From DASWTL01 sp035575925 (GTDB lineage: Bacteria > Bacteroidota > Bacteroidia > Sphingobacteriales > Sphingobacteriaceae), in the NCBI GenBank assembly GCA_035575925.1, contig DATLXK010000070.1:6644-70643 (forward strand): a stretch of 64,000 nucleotides of DNA, given 5' to 3'. The translations under genes and the position numbers were made by a program. Of the stretch, positions 53,364-63,173 are shown piece by piece. Below the pieces are notes generated by a model. The model had not been told where the DNA came from and ran no database searches. It saw only the letters and a program-made list of their open reading frames with translations. Positions within the stretch are counted from its first letter, which is position 1, and the number at the start of each line of letters is the position of its first letter.

Positions 53364-53547
53364 ATAGTGTTATAATATGAGGTATTTAACGATGAAATAT
53401 GGTGCAGCGCTTAATAACTCATAACATGCCCGAATAATGTTCTGGCGGTTACATTTATATTTTAGCCTTCGAGGGCCTCATGCTGACAATCCTGACAATA
53501 AATTATTTAATTTCAATCGTAAACACGTGATTATTAAACTTAGTACA

Positions 53548-56500
53548 CTAATTAATATTTTCGAGCCCGTCTTTTTCACCGGCTTTAAAATAAGGTTCAA
53601 TCGCTTTCCTTCCATACTTATAAAATACCACCGGGGTAACGATCATATCTAAAAGCGTACTGCTAACGAGTCCGCCCAGAATTACTGTTGCCACGGGATA
53701 CAGAATTTCCTTCCCGGCAGCGCTTGCATCCAGCGTAAGCGGTATTAATGCCAGCGCGGCAACCAATGCCGTCATTAAAACCGGCACGAGCCTTTCCAGT
53801 GAACCCCGGATGATCATTTGCTTGCTAAACTGTTCTCCCTCATGCTCTATTAAATGAATGTAATGCGATATCATCATAATGCCGTTCCGGGAAGCGATAC
53901 CGGTAAGCGTAATGAAACCTACCATAGTAGCAATAGAGAATACACCGCCCGTAAGCATTACTGCTACTACACTTCCAATTAATGCCAGGGGAATATTAAG
54001 CATGATTTGGAACACCATGCGTGATGAATTAAAATGGCTGTATAACACAAGGAAAATGCCTGCTAATGAAAATATACTTAAAATCAGGATGAGCCTGGAA
54101 GCAGATTGCTGGCTTTCGAACTGACCACCGTATTCGATATAATATCCCTGAGGCAGAGGTAGTTTTGATTTAATAGCAGTCTGCAGCTCCTTAACAGTAC
54201 TCCCCAGGTCTCTTCCCTGTACATTTGCAGAAATAACAATCCGGCGTTGTGTATTTTCATGAAAAATAGAGTTGATTCCATTTTCCAGTTCGATCTTAGC
54301 AATTTGCTGTAACGGAATCAGCCCGCCATTAGGCAAACTGATTTGCGTATTGCGTATGGCTTCAATACTATTCCTGGTGCTCTCATTAGCCCGTAATAAC
54401 AGATCGAATGTTTTCTGTCCGTCCAGTACCTGGCTTACCACGTTCCCGTTATAAAATATTTCCAGGTCTTCTGCTACCTTGCCGGGCTGTAAACCATATT
54501 GCTGAAGTGCCAACCGATCCAGCTTAATCATTAACTGGGGCACAAGCACCTGCTTTTCTACTTGCACATCTACTACGCCGGGCACCTCATTTATAATCTG
54601 CCGGATCTTTGAAGCGTTGCTTCGCAACTCTCCCAGATCATTCCCAAACAGCTTTATAGCTACCTGGGCTCTTACTCCTGATAAAAGATGATCTAAACGG
54701 TGCGAGATGGGTTGCCCGATATTAACCGTAACTCCTTTTAGCGACGATAGATTGGTTCGCAGATCGGCCAGGATCTCTTCCTTTTTCCTTGTAATTTCTT
54801 TCGGATCTTTTAAGGCCACTTCTATTTCAGAATTACTTGGCGGTTCCGCATGTTCATCCAGCTCTGCCCTGCCTGTTCTTCGTGCCGTTACCAATACTTC
54901 CGGCACCTTCAGCATTTGTTTCTCGGCAATACTGCCCACCTTGTTGGCTTCCTCCAAAGATGTTCCGGCAGGTAAGGAAAGGTTTACTGTATAGCTGCCC
55001 TCATTAAAGGGAGGCAGGAATTCGGTTCCAAAAAATGGGATAATGGCTATGGCTGCCACGATTAAAAAACCTGCAGCACCTAAAACGATAGATGAATGAT
55101 CGAGCCCCCAATGAAGTAGTTTAGTGTCTTTTCTTTTCAGAAACCTCACTAACGGACTGTCGTCATCATCCGGATGGTATGGTTTAGTGCTTGCTGTGAC
55201 CGGTGCAGCATGTTTCTTTTTCCAGAACTGCAAATTAACATGCCTGAGCGCACGCTCAGAACCCATTAAATAACTGCACAGGGCTGGTGTTACGGTTAAC
55301 GAAACAACCAGGGAAGCGATGATGGAGGTTATGTAGGCAATACCCAGCGGGGCAAAGATTTTTCCCTCTATTCCCTGGAGGTAAAACAGGGGCAAAAACA
55401 CCAGGACAACTATAATGGTTGCATATACAATGGAGTTTCTTACTTCACTGCTTGCTTCATAAACCACTTTTAAAACCGGCTTCGGAGCCGGGCTGGCCCA
55501 GTTCTCCTTTAATCTCCGGTATACATTTTCTACATCTACAATCGCATCATCAACCAACTCTCCGATGGCAATGGCCAGGCCACCCAATGTGAGCGTGTTA
55601 ATGGATATCCCGAAGGATTTAAAAATGATAGCAGTTATAATTAACGATAACGGGATAGCGGTTAAGGTAATAATGGTGGTCCTGAAATTAAGCAGGAACA
55701 GAAACAGGATAATTACCACTAAAATAAACCCGTCACGTAGGGCATGTTCTACATTAGTAAGCGAATTTTCAATAAAATGCTTTTGCTGAAAAACATCCGT
55801 ATTGATCTTAACATCCTTAGGCATGGAGAGTTGCATTTCTGCTACCGCCTCCTTTATTTCTTCGGTAAGTTCTACCGTATTACCGTTAGGCTGCTTCTCT
55901 ACACTTAAAATTACTGCAGATTCACCGTTTAAAGAGCCATCCCCGCGTTTCAGGGTAGGCCCGAATTTTATCTCCGCTACCTGTTTTAACAATATGGGCG
56001 ACTGATTTTTACTTACAATAACGGTGTTTCCAATTTCATCCAGCGAACTGGCGCCTGTTCTGGCAATGTTCCGGATTAAAACCTCCGAACCCTGGTAATT
56101 AAGGAACCCGCCGGTAGTATTTAAATTGGTATTGCTCAACGCTTCGTCTACCTGGTCAATAGAAACCCCGAATTGTCGTAATTTATCAGAAGATAACAGC
56201 ACCTGGTATTGGAGCCGTTCTCCTCCTATCGGCACTACCTGGGATACGCCTTTAATGGCCATTAAGCGCCTTCTGATAGTGAAATCAGCCAACGTTCTTA
56301 CATCCATGGGACTGGTCTCTGTTCCGGTAACCGCAATAAGCATAAACTGACCCATTACCGAGCTGATGGGCCCCATTACCGGAGTTATACCGGAAGGTAA
56401 TTCTACAGTCTGCAGCTTTTCAGCAGTTAACTGCCTTGCCCGGTAAACATCTGTATCCCAGTCAAATTCAACAAATACCAGACCTAAGCCGGGGGAGGCT

Positions 56501-56754
56501 ACCGAACGCACGATCTCTACCCCGGGAGATCCATTTAACGCAGTTTCGGTTGGTAACAGCACCTGCGCTTCAATCTCCTCAGGGGCCATTCCGTCTGCTT
56601 CCAGAAAGATGGTAACCCGCGGCCGGTTTAAATCGGGCAGTACATCCACCGGTAGGTTAACCAGGGTGTAAATACCGTATACCATGAGCAAAGCAGCCCC
56701 TGCAAGTACAAATAAGCGGTTTCTTAATGAAAACAGTATTAACGTGTTTAACAT
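53548..56754 (-). CDS. Heavy-metal RND efflux permease (CusA/CzcA family)
   Basis: A 1068-residue inner-membrane proton-driven pump with twelve predicted transmembrane helices and two large periplasmic loops. The transmembrane proton-relay region contains GELVDDAIVDVENVYRR with the Asp/Asp/Glu set of the HME-RND class. The N-terminus (FSLRNRLFVLAGAALLMVYG ... PVDVLPDLNRP) is typical. Adaptor and TolC partners are encoded upstream in the same run. Cu/Ag is favoured by context; Zn/Co cannot be excluded. Confidence 0.92.
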   Translation of the reverse strand: MLNTLILFSLRNRLFVLAGAALLMVYGIYTLVNLPVDVLPDLNRPRVTIFLEADGMAPEEIEAQVLLPTETALNGSPGVEIVRSVASPGLGLVFVEFDWDTDVYRARQLTAEKLQTVELPSGITPVMGPISSVMGQFMLIAVTGTETSPMDVRTLADFTIRRRLMAIKGVSQVVPIGGERLQYQVLLSSDKLRQFGVSIDQVDEALSNTNLNTTGGFLNYQGSEVLIRNIARTGASSLDEIGNTVIVSKNQSPILLKQVAEIKFGPTLKRGDGSLNGESAVILSVEKQPNGNTVELTEEIKEAVAEMQLSMPKDVKINTDVFQQKHFIENSLTNVEHALRDGFILVVIILFLFLLNFRTTIITLTAIPLSLIITAIIFKSFGISINTLTLGGLAIAIGELVDDAIVDVENVYRRLKENWASPAPKPVLKVVYEASSEVRNSIVYATIIVVLVFLPLFYLQGIEGKIFAPLGIAYITSIIASLVVSLTVTPALCSYLMGSERALRHVNLQFWKKKHAAPVTASTKPYHPDDDDSPLVRFLKRKDTKLLHWGLDHSSIVLGAAGFLIVAAIAIIPFFGTEFLPPFNEGSYTVNLSLPAGTSLEEANKVGSIAEKQMLKVPEVLVTARRTGRAELDEHAEPPSNSEIEVALKDPKEITRKKEEILADLRTNLSSLKGVTVNIGQPISHRLDHLLSGVRAQVAIKLFGNDLGELRSNASKIRQIINEVPGVVDVQVEKQVLVPQLMIKLDRLALQQYGLQPGKVAEDLEIFYNGNVVSQVLDGQKTFDLLLRANESTRNSIEAIRNTQISLPNGGLIPLQQIAKIELENGINSIFHENTQRRIVISANVQGRDLGSTVKELQTAIKSKLPLPQGYYIEYGGQFESQQSASRLILILSIFSLAGIFLVLYSHFNSSRMVFQIMLNIPLALIGSVVAVMLTGGVFSIATMVGFITLTGIASRNGIMMISHYIHLIEHEGEQFSKQMIIRGSLERLVPVLMTALVAALALIPLTLDASAAGKEILYPVATVILGGLVSSTLLDMIVTPVVFYKYGRKAIEPYFKAGEKDGLENIN

Positions 56755-56809
56755 ATACTATGGTCTGAACATGGGTTGCCGGAAATTAACAAGGCAGGCT
56801 CTTTAATTA

Positions 56810-57232
56810 TTAATGGTGGTGCCCTGCCGTTTCGGAAGCCTTACCGGGTGTCTTCTTATTCAGGTCAAAAGATGCAGATGCCGTTTTTCCGCCTTTTTTT
56901 AGAGTGATGATGGCTTTATTATACTTTATAGCCGGGCTCAGGTGATAAATAAAGTTTGCTTTTCCGTTTGCTTTAAGTGCAGACGTACTCACCTTGCCAT
57001 TAGCGGTTTGAATGAGTGCCGTTGCAGTCGCTCCGGCAATACTCATTGTCTTTTCATTGGCATCCAGAAGGTAAACGATCAGTACACCTTTTTTAACCAG
57101 AGCTTCAATGTGGAACGCGGTTCCCGCTGTTTTAACTTCGCCGCCGTGAGGTGAACCATGCTTGTGATCCTGGGCAAATAAAGTAGTTGCCGCAAACAGC
57201 AGTGCGCTTAATAAATAAGTTGCTTTTTTCAT
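56810..57232 (-). CDS. Exported His-containing accessory protein of the efflux operon
   Basis: A 140-residue secreted protein with a cleavable signal (to about 20, ...TTLFA-Q), His-rich ends (QDHKHGSPHGGE and AGHHH) and a beta-rich middle. The arrangement suggests a periplasmic metal-binding protein. It lies 55 bases before the RND gene. I do not recognise a named family. Confidence 0.65.
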   Translation of the reverse strand: MKKATYLLSALLFAATTLFAQDHKHGSPHGGEVKTAGTAFHIEALVKKGVLIVYLLDANEKTMSIAGATATALIQTANGKVSTSALKANGKANFIYHLSPAIKYNKAIITLKKGGKTASASFDLNKKTPGKASETAGHHH

Positions 57233-57254
57233 GTTTTTTTAAATTTAAAGTGAA

Positions 57255-58229
57255 TTAATGTTTCATGTTCTGCATAGATGCATCTTCATTCGAAGTGCCT
57301 TTTCCTTCTTTTACGTTCATTACAAAATCTACGGTATGTACTTTTCCTTTGGATTGAAACTGGATCCACCCGCGATGCACTCCCGGTTTTTCGAACGTGG
57401 TGTGCAGATCAAATTTTCCGTTTTCTACACTCGGGTGTACATGCAGGTATTCCTTTTCATTTAAACTCACCACTACCATGTGCGCTTTGGCTCCCAGATA
57501 ATCCTCCAGTACGGCTGGATCAACTGCATTTCCGTTTTGTTTAACTGTCCCGGCTATATGCATCGGGCTTTTTGTCTCAAACTTTCCGCCTTCAGGTGTA
57601 AGTGTTACAGAAAATCCATTGGCGGAAGAGCCCGTTAGCTTATCTGCAGTATAATTTTTCGCTGCAGGAGCGCTGCCCGATACAGATACATTTAATTTAT
57701 CCACGGCAGCATTTCCCCCGGTTGGCTTAAAATCTGCAAACAGTGTGTATTTTCCTCCTGCCGGGAATTTCGTTTTCACTTTATAAGATCCGGCTGCATC
57801 ATATTCCGGATGTATATGATCAAAGTAAGAAAGGTCGTCACTTACTACAATAAGGTGGATCTTTTTGGTATGATCTTCCTTTAAAGGCACCTGTTCAGTT
57901 TCTTTTCCTTTTATTTTAGGAATCATGCTTAAAGTTACTTCCTGCCCGGGAGCAACATTTTTAGGATTGGTATTGAAATCCATAAAATAAACCGTTGAAT
58001 TTGCCGCGCCTGCATGATCGTTATGCTCCAGCTTCATTCCGCATTTAGGACAGGTATCACCTTCTTTTCCGGTAACTTCCGGGTGCATGGGACATGAAAA
58101 GGTGTGGTTGTGACCCTCTTCTGTACCCGTTGCAGCAGTCGACGAGTTTTTTTTATTTGAATCACAGGCTACTAACAATACAGTACCTGATATGATAATG
58201 GCGAATAGTGTTTTTAAATTAGCTTTCAT
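57255..58229 (-). CDS. Lipoprotein with heavy-metal-binding (HMBD) domain
   Basis: A 324-residue lipoprotein (LLVAC, Cys22). Residues ~42-68 hold the HMBD motif, CPMHPEV at 46-52 and CPKCGM at 60-65, the same motif found at the start of many CusB adaptors. Two beta-sandwich-like repeats with DxHxHP-type His motifs (YFDHIHPEY, HVHPSV) follow. It probably captures periplasmic copper for the pump. Confidence 0.8.
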   Translation of the reverse strand: MKANLKTLFAIIISGTVLLVACDSNKKNSSTAATGTEEGHNHTFSCPMHPEVTGKEGDTCPKCGMKLEHNDHAGAANSTVYFMDFNTNPKNVAPGQEVTLSMIPKIKGKETEQVPLKEDHTKKIHLIVVSDDLSYFDHIHPEYDAAGSYKVKTKFPAGGKYTLFADFKPTGGNAAVDKLNVSVSGSAPAAKNYTADKLTGSSANGFSVTLTPEGGKFETKSPMHIAGTVKQNGNAVDPAVLEDYLGAKAHMVVVSLNEKEYLHVHPSVENGKFDLHTTFEKPGVHRGWIQFQSKGKVHTVDFVMNVKEGKGTSNEDASMQNMKH

Positions 58230-58320
58230 TTTTATTGGTACTAAATTGAATAATATTTTTCCGGTGTTAGATACTTTGAGTGTTGCTTCAGGTGTATTAT
58301 ACTATGTATCAGATAAATAG

Positions 58321-58656
58321 TTAATTAGCAGCAGTTGATTTTTCCCGCTCATACCTGCAGCAACCCGGCAGTTTTGAATATATTGCATCAGGTGTACGGT
58401 ACTTCTCCGTATCATGGCCTGAATTGGCTACCGCCTGCTGTATTTTATCCATGTTGGTTATGCCGTCATCATAAGTAACTGTCAGGATTTTAGTTTCTAC
58501 ATTCCAGTCGGATTTATTTACTCCCGCAGTTTGTAACGATCTCTCAATACGTGCTTTACACATTTCGCAGTTACCTTTAATTTTTACAGTGCCGGTTTTT
58601 TCTTTCCATCCTGAAATGGATGCGAATAAGGCCATGGTGATCAATAGTAATTTCAT
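58321..58656 (-). CDS. Periplasmic HMA-domain protein
   Basis: A 111-residue protein with a short signal-like N-terminus and one HMA domain (GNCEMCKARIE, C30 and C33). The C-terminal extension (YSKLPGCCRYER) has a Cys pair C99-C100. An exported HMA protein could pass Cu(I) to the RND adaptor. It sits 16 bases from the adaptor gene. Confidence 0.75.
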   Translation of the reverse strand: MKLLLITMALFASISGWKEKTGTVKIKGNCEMCKARIERSLQTAGVNKSDWNVETKILTVTYDDGITNMDKIQQAVANSGHDTEKYRTPDAIYSKLPGCCRYEREKSTAAN

Positions 58657-58671
58657 GATTTTTAATTATAA

Positions 58672-60357
58672 TTATTGATTTAGAAACATAGTTTTCATCT
58701 GGTAAGTACCGTTTTGGACAATCCGGCTACCTTCTTTTAGTCCGTTAACCACACTGGTTTGAGAGCCGTTATCTGAACCTTTCTGAATATAATTTATGGA
58801 AAAATTCTCGGGGCCTTCTTTCACAAACACTGCCGGCTTCCCGTTAATATCTGTTACAGCCGAATTGGGCACAACTAACTGACGGATAGCCAGGCTGGAT
58901 ACCACTCTTACGGTAATATTCTGCCCAATCTTAAAATCAGATCCGGCATCGCTTAATGCGAATATGTATCGCTGGGTTTGATTCTCTTCATTTACTTCCT
59001 GCGCTGATGAAATCATCCGCAGCTTTGCCCTGCTTAATTGATTGGCTCCGCTTAACGCAATAAAGTCTTTTGCATTAGAAAGTACGTGCAGATCTTTACT
59101 GTAGATCTGTGCCTCTACATATACAGAAGATAAATTAGTGATGGAAAACAGCGTTTCTCCGGTATTTACGGTAGCGCCGATTGCATAATTAAACGTACCC
59201 ACTACGCCGCTGATGGGCGCGGTAAGGTTTACCAACTTGCTGTTTCTCCCGCCGGATGACCCAAGCCTCCTCAGTAATGCTAAATTGCTTTGCGCACTCC
59301 TGTACCTGGCTTCTGCTTCCTGTACATCGCGTTTTGCAGCGATATCGGCAATAGTCCTGAGCCGCTCATATTGTGCTTTTGCAGCCCTGAATTCAGCTTC
59401 TGCATTATTACGCTGTGTTTGCAGATCTACTTGGGTGCCGGCATCTATACTTTGTTCTATAATGGCAAGAACCTGGCCTTTGTTTACGCGCTGACCCACA
59501 GCGGTTCGTAAAGCCACTATTTTACCCGTTTGCGGAGACTGGATAACAGCCATTCCAGTTGCCGAAGGGATAACAGTACCCAGAAAATCTGTTGAGCTGA
59601 AGAAATCACCAGTTCTGGCGCTTACGGTTAAAATAGTAAACAGAAACTGGCTTTCTTTCGGAACTATAAATGCGTCACTGGCCGCAGCAGCTTGCGGTTT
59701 CTTTCCGTCTGCACTATGATCTTCACCGCCATGAGCAGAAATTTTTGAAGTAGTTACCGGCAGGATTAATAATACCAATATGGTTGCTGCATACCCGGAC
59801 CTGATCTTACGATCTCGCAATCTCAGCGTGATCAATACAATTAACGCTCCAATGGCTATTCCACCTAATAATAACAGGATGTTGTTTTTTGAAAATAAAG
59901 ATTCAGAATGTGCGGCTTCGTCTACCGGAAGCTCCTTCCCCACCTCAATAGATTCCAACACCATCAGATCCGGGCCGTTTGCTGAATTGATATTTACATT
60001 TAACGAATAAGACTGATTGGCCGGGAACTTTCCTTTTACTTCGTAAATACCGCTTTCTAAATGGCTGACTGCGAATTTTGTTTCTGCTCCGCCTGCTAAG
60101 GTGATATCCAGTTTTGCATTATCAATGGCTTTGTTGCTATAAAAATCACTTACATAAAGCTGCATAACTGCTTCTTTACCGCCTTTTAATGGTGCATATT
60201 TCAGCAGTAGTTCATATTTGTCTGAATTAGCAACGGAACTGAAATACCCTGAACCCATAGGTGTAGCTGCTTTGCCCTTCTCTCCGTGATCTTCTCCGCC
60301 GTGTGCACCGGCAAGAAACGGGAATAACAGTAACAGGTGTAATAGTATTAGTTTCAT
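58672..60357 (-). CDS. Efflux RND periplasmic adaptor (CusB/CzcB-like) with extra N-terminal domain
   Basis: A 561-residue membrane-fusion protein. A signal and an extra beta domain (about 20-140, AHGGEDHGEK at its head) precede a transmembrane segment near 158-176 and a His-rich AHGGEDHSADGK linker. The adaptor proper follows: lipoyl/barrel-sandwich halves (GKIVALRTAVGQRVNKGQVLA ... ISGVVGTFNYAIGATVNTGETLF) around an alpha hairpin. It overlaps the TolC gene by one base. The extra N-terminal domain makes it far longer than E. coli CusB. Confidence 0.85.
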   Translation of the reverse strand: MKLILLHLLLLFPFLAGAHGGEDHGEKGKAATPMGSGYFSSVANSDKYELLLKYAPLKGGKEAVMQLYVSDFYSNKAIDNAKLDITLAGGAETKFAVSHLESGIYEVKGKFPANQSYSLNVNINSANGPDLMVLESIEVGKELPVDEAAHSESLFSKNNILLLLGGIAIGALIVLITLRLRDRKIRSGYAATILVLLILPVTTSKISAHGGEDHSADGKKPQAAAASDAFIVPKESQFLFTILTVSARTGDFFSSTDFLGTVIPSATGMAVIQSPQTGKIVALRTAVGQRVNKGQVLAIIEQSIDAGTQVDLQTQRNNAEAEFRAAKAQYERLRTIADIAAKRDVQEAEARYRSAQSNLALLRRLGSSGGRNSKLVNLTAPISGVVGTFNYAIGATVNTGETLFSITNLSSVYVEAQIYSKDLHVLSNAKDFIALSGANQLSRAKLRMISSAQEVNEENQTQRYIFALSDAGSDFKIGQNITVRVVSSLAIRQLVVPNSAVTDINGKPAVFVKEGPENFSINYIQKGSDNGSQTSVVNGLKEGSRIVQNGTYQMKTMFLNQ

Positions 60358-61538
60358 TATTTTCCTATTAAAGCGTTTAAATTAGCTACCGCAATGTTAT
60401 AATCTTTCAATGCCTCCAGGTAGCGTAAGCGGATGGCATAAGCATCAGCCAGGTTTCGTATAAAACTCACATAATCATTTTGTCCGCTGGTAAATAACCT
60501 GGATGCTGTAGTTACAATGGTTTTAGCTTGCAGCAAACCGGTCTTTTCATAAAACTCCACCTGTTGCAGATTGGAATTAACTGAACCCGTGGCTTGCTGG
60601 AAGCCTGCGTTTAGGATTACTTTTTGAGCGAGTTGAAGCTGTTCTGCGGCTTTAACCCCGGCATTTGCAGATCTGATGTTACTTTTGTATTGTCCAAACC
60701 ATAAAGGAACGGAAACACCGGCCCTGAACCGGTTGAACGCATTGTTGTTAAACGGACTGTTTTTTTGATAGCCGACAAAAAAATCAGGTAATATTTTGCT
60801 TTGCTGCAATTTCAGATTAAGCAGCTCAACCTGCGCAGACTGGCTATAATAAGCTATGGTTGGATTGGTTACTGTATCTGTTAAATTCCCGGCAGGATGC
60901 TTATAAATATATTCCAGATCAGGTTTCTCGGCAAAACCAATTGAGATCCGAAGAGTTTCCAGTGAGTATTGATAATCAATCAGCGTTTTCTGATATAGAT
61001 TGTGAATTTCTGAGGCTTTTGCTTCGGCAAAGGTTTTTTGCAGGAAGTCTATCTGTCCGGCATCAAACTGACGCTTTGCAGCATTAGCAAAACGCTGATA
61101 CGTACTGTCCTGCGCCCCGTATTCCACAACTAATGCTTCCAGGTACTGCGCCTGTATGTAATATTGCCGTATGGAGCGGCGCAGCTCATTAATGGATATA
61201 TTCTTTTGTGATTCAGCTAAGCGGGTTCTTTCACTTTGCAACCGCGATTGTGCCCTGTAAACTCCCGGTAAACTGAATGATTGGGTTACCCCCAGACCGT
61301 AGGGTGAGTTTTTCTCCTTTTCATATTCAAACTCGGGATTAGGAATATTAAGGGTCGACCCCTGCAATTGTCGCTGCTGTTCTACCTGGTAATCCGCTGC
61401 TTTTATTGCAGGATGATTTACAATAGCGCTTTGAACGGCTTCATCAACAGAAAGCTTATCCTGCGCCTGCAATGCATAGGACAAACACAGGAAAGTAAGG
61501 ACTGCATTAAAAAAGATGAATGATGATTTTATTGGCAT
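60357..61538 (-). CDS. TolC-family outer membrane channel (CusC-like)
   Basis: A 393-residue outer-membrane factor with a signal peptide (to about 26). The repeated TolC helices are visible: DEAVQSAIVNHPAIKAADYQVEQQR at the start, LRLQYLEALKDYNIAVANLNALIG-type sequence at the end. The pore forms the exit duct of the RND pump. Start of the adaptor/channel pair; 92 bases from the His-rich gene upstream. Confidence 0.87.
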   Translation of the reverse strand: MPIKSSFIFFNAVLTFLCLSYALQAQDKLSVDEAVQSAIVNHPAIKAADYQVEQQRQLQGSTLNIPNPEFEYEKEKNSPYGLGVTQSFSLPGVYRAQSRLQSERTRLAESQKNISINELRRSIRQYYIQAQYLEALVVEYGAQDSTYQRFANAAKRQFDAGQIDFLQKTFAEAKASEIHNLYQKTLIDYQYSLETLRISIGFAEKPDLEYIYKHPAGNLTDTVTNPTIAYYSQSAQVELLNLKLQQSKILPDFFVGYQKNSPFNNNAFNRFRAGVSVPLWFGQYKSNIRSANAGVKAAEQLQLAQKVILNAGFQQATGSVNSNLQQVEFYEKTGLLQAKTIVTTASRLFTSGQNDYVSFIRNLADAYAIRLRYLEALKDYNIAVANLNALIGK

Positions 61539-61630
61539 AATGATTTATCTGCAATAATTGTACAATAAGCTGTTGCTTAAAAGAACAGCAAATTACAGGC
61601 AGTATAAAACTACCCGAACAGCGCAGAAAA

Positions 61631-62143
61631 TCAAATAAGGAAGGAATGAATACTAATCCGGATGTCCGGCTTGGGAGGAGGTTCTTTATACGGGATTAAG
61701 ACAGCCTTTGTGGCTTTACTAATAACAGACCCCAGTGCGTAAATATTTTGATCATAGAAACCAACCGTAAAAACAGGAATTTTAATATCATTCCCCTTTT
61801 TCGGGATTAATTTTGTAGGTGTAGTAACTTTATTTACATCCTCATCTGCATGATCTTGTGAGGATCCGGAATCGGTGGATGCGGTTAATGGTGAAGATGG
61901 TTCGGAAACCTGTTCAACGGGTGCGGTATGTTTATGACTGTTGTGACTATGGGGAGGAGTACCCTCTGCATGTTCATGAGGTGCAACATATTTACTATCA
62001 GCAGCTAGGGAATAATTAATTTTAAACTGATTCTCTAAAACCACAATTAATTCGCCAGCCTTTGGACCGTGTAAAGCACAAGCCAGCCCAACTGCCTGAT
62101 GCAGGAGAAAAACAGCTAAAAGAAATAATGCTTTATACTTCAT
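61631..62143 (-). CDS. His-rich exported protein, probable first gene of the copper operon
   Basis: A 170-residue protein with a signal peptide (to about 20, with CALHGPKAGE after it). A dense His cluster lies near 56-73 (HEHAEGTPPHSHNSHKHT) followed by a Ser/Asp linker. The cluster suggests copper or zinc binding outside the cytoplasm. No family recognised. It is the most upstream minus-strand gene before the divergent gap. Confidence 0.6.
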   Translation of the reverse strand: MKYKALFLLAVFLLHQAVGLACALHGPKAGELIVVLENQFKINYSLAADSKYVAPHEHAEGTPPHSHNSHKHTAPVEQVSEPSSPLTASTDSGSSQDHADEDVNKVTTPTKLIPKKGNDIKIPVFTVGFYDQNIYALGSVISKATKAVLIPYKEPPPKPDIRISIHSFLI

Positions 62144-62305
62144 ATTACAAATATAACCACATAATTAATAAACTGGTTTATATAATCTTGTGAACATTTT
62201 ATATAATTATAGATAATAACCTGAACTAATCACTTTTGTGTTTCCATAGAATTTAATAATCGTACTGCTATAAAACTAAACAAATATTTATTACGTTAAT
62301 AAAGC

Positions 62306-62641
62306 ATGAAATTTATTGCAATTTTCGTTTCATCATGCATTTTGTTCCTTACTGCCTCTGCAGGAATTCCGGCAACTTTGTATGCACATCAAAAAGAAAA
62401 TTGCTGCCAGAAGCAAGCGGTTAATAAAAATTGTGATAGGAACCAGCAGGATAACGCTAATGATAATTGTGCGAAAGGCATTTGTAATCCTTTCTTTTCA
62501 TGTAGTGGATGTGGCTTACTTAAAGAGCCCAATGTTATAGTTAAGAGTGTTTTTTCCTTCATGAAAAAAGAAATCCCTGCATCAAACACGGGAATTCCTT
62601 CTGATTACTCAAAAACTGACTGGCACCCTCCGAAAGTTTAA
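62306..62641 (+). CDS. Cys-rich exported small protein
   Basis: A 111-residue protein with a signal peptide (to about 27). The mature part carries eight Cys in about 45 residues: NCCQKQ, NCDRN, NCAKGICNP and SCSGCG. It is divergent from the copper operon and 60 bases before another Cys-rich gene, so a metal or disulphide role is likely. Function unknown. Confidence 0.6.
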   Translation: MKFIAIFVSSCILFLTASAGIPATLYAHQKENCCQKQAVNKNCDRNQQDNANDNCAKGICNPFFSCSGCGLLKEPNVIVKSVFSFMKKEIPASNTGIPSDYSKTDWHPPKV

Positions 62642-62701
62642 ATATTCTCACTTGACATTAAAATCAGTAAGCATATTATTTAAACTTTAAAAATTAAAAT
62701 C

Positions 62702-62899
62702 ATGAAAAAATTCCTTTTTTTCATCACCATGGTGATGATGCTCTCTATAAATTCTTTTTCGTATGCTTCTAACGTATGTTGTAATCAAAAGATGCAGTGT
62801 ACAAGATGTTCTAAAGCTTGTGATAAAACCAGTTGTATGGATTATTGCAAAAAGAGTTGCAAAAATTCAGAGCAATGCAAGAAAGCATGTAAAGTATAA
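62702..62899 (+). CDS. Cys-rich 65-aa exported peptide
   Basis: Signal peptide to about residue 23 (SFSYAS), then about 42 residues with ten Cys (26, 27, 33, 36, 40, 45, 49, 53, 59, 63), many in CxxC or CxxxC spacing, and many Lys. It resembles a small metallothionein-like copper-binding peptide. No enzyme motif. It ends in a strong terminator, with the previous gene as likely operon partner. Confidence 0.65.
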   Translation: MKKFLFFITMVMMLSINSFSYASNVCCNQKMQCTRCSKACDKTSCMDYCKKSCKNSEQCKKACKV

Positions 62900-62904
62900 A
62901 TCGG

Positions 62905-62940
62905 AAATGCCAGGCACAAACCCTGGCATTTTCTTTTAAA
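62905..62940 (+). terminator. Terminator after the Cys-rich genes
   Basis: AAATGCCAGG (62905-62914) pairs with CCTGGCATTT (62922-62931), a perfect 10-bp stem with a T-rich tail. Confidence 0.88.
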
Positions 62941-63173
62941 TGTATATTCAGTATGTTAGGATAACTTTAATAATTGCTGTCAGTTATCTAGAACCATGAT
63001 CGTAGAATGTATTTTATTAACAACCTACCTGGGATCAGTAACTTTTCAGTATAATTTAAAATATAAAACTTAGACCTACTCTACCTACGGGGCAGTGTAT
63101 CTCGAAACTCACAAATAAAAAAGAGCACTGGTTACAGCACTCTTCATGTTACATAGGTTGATGATATAATAAA

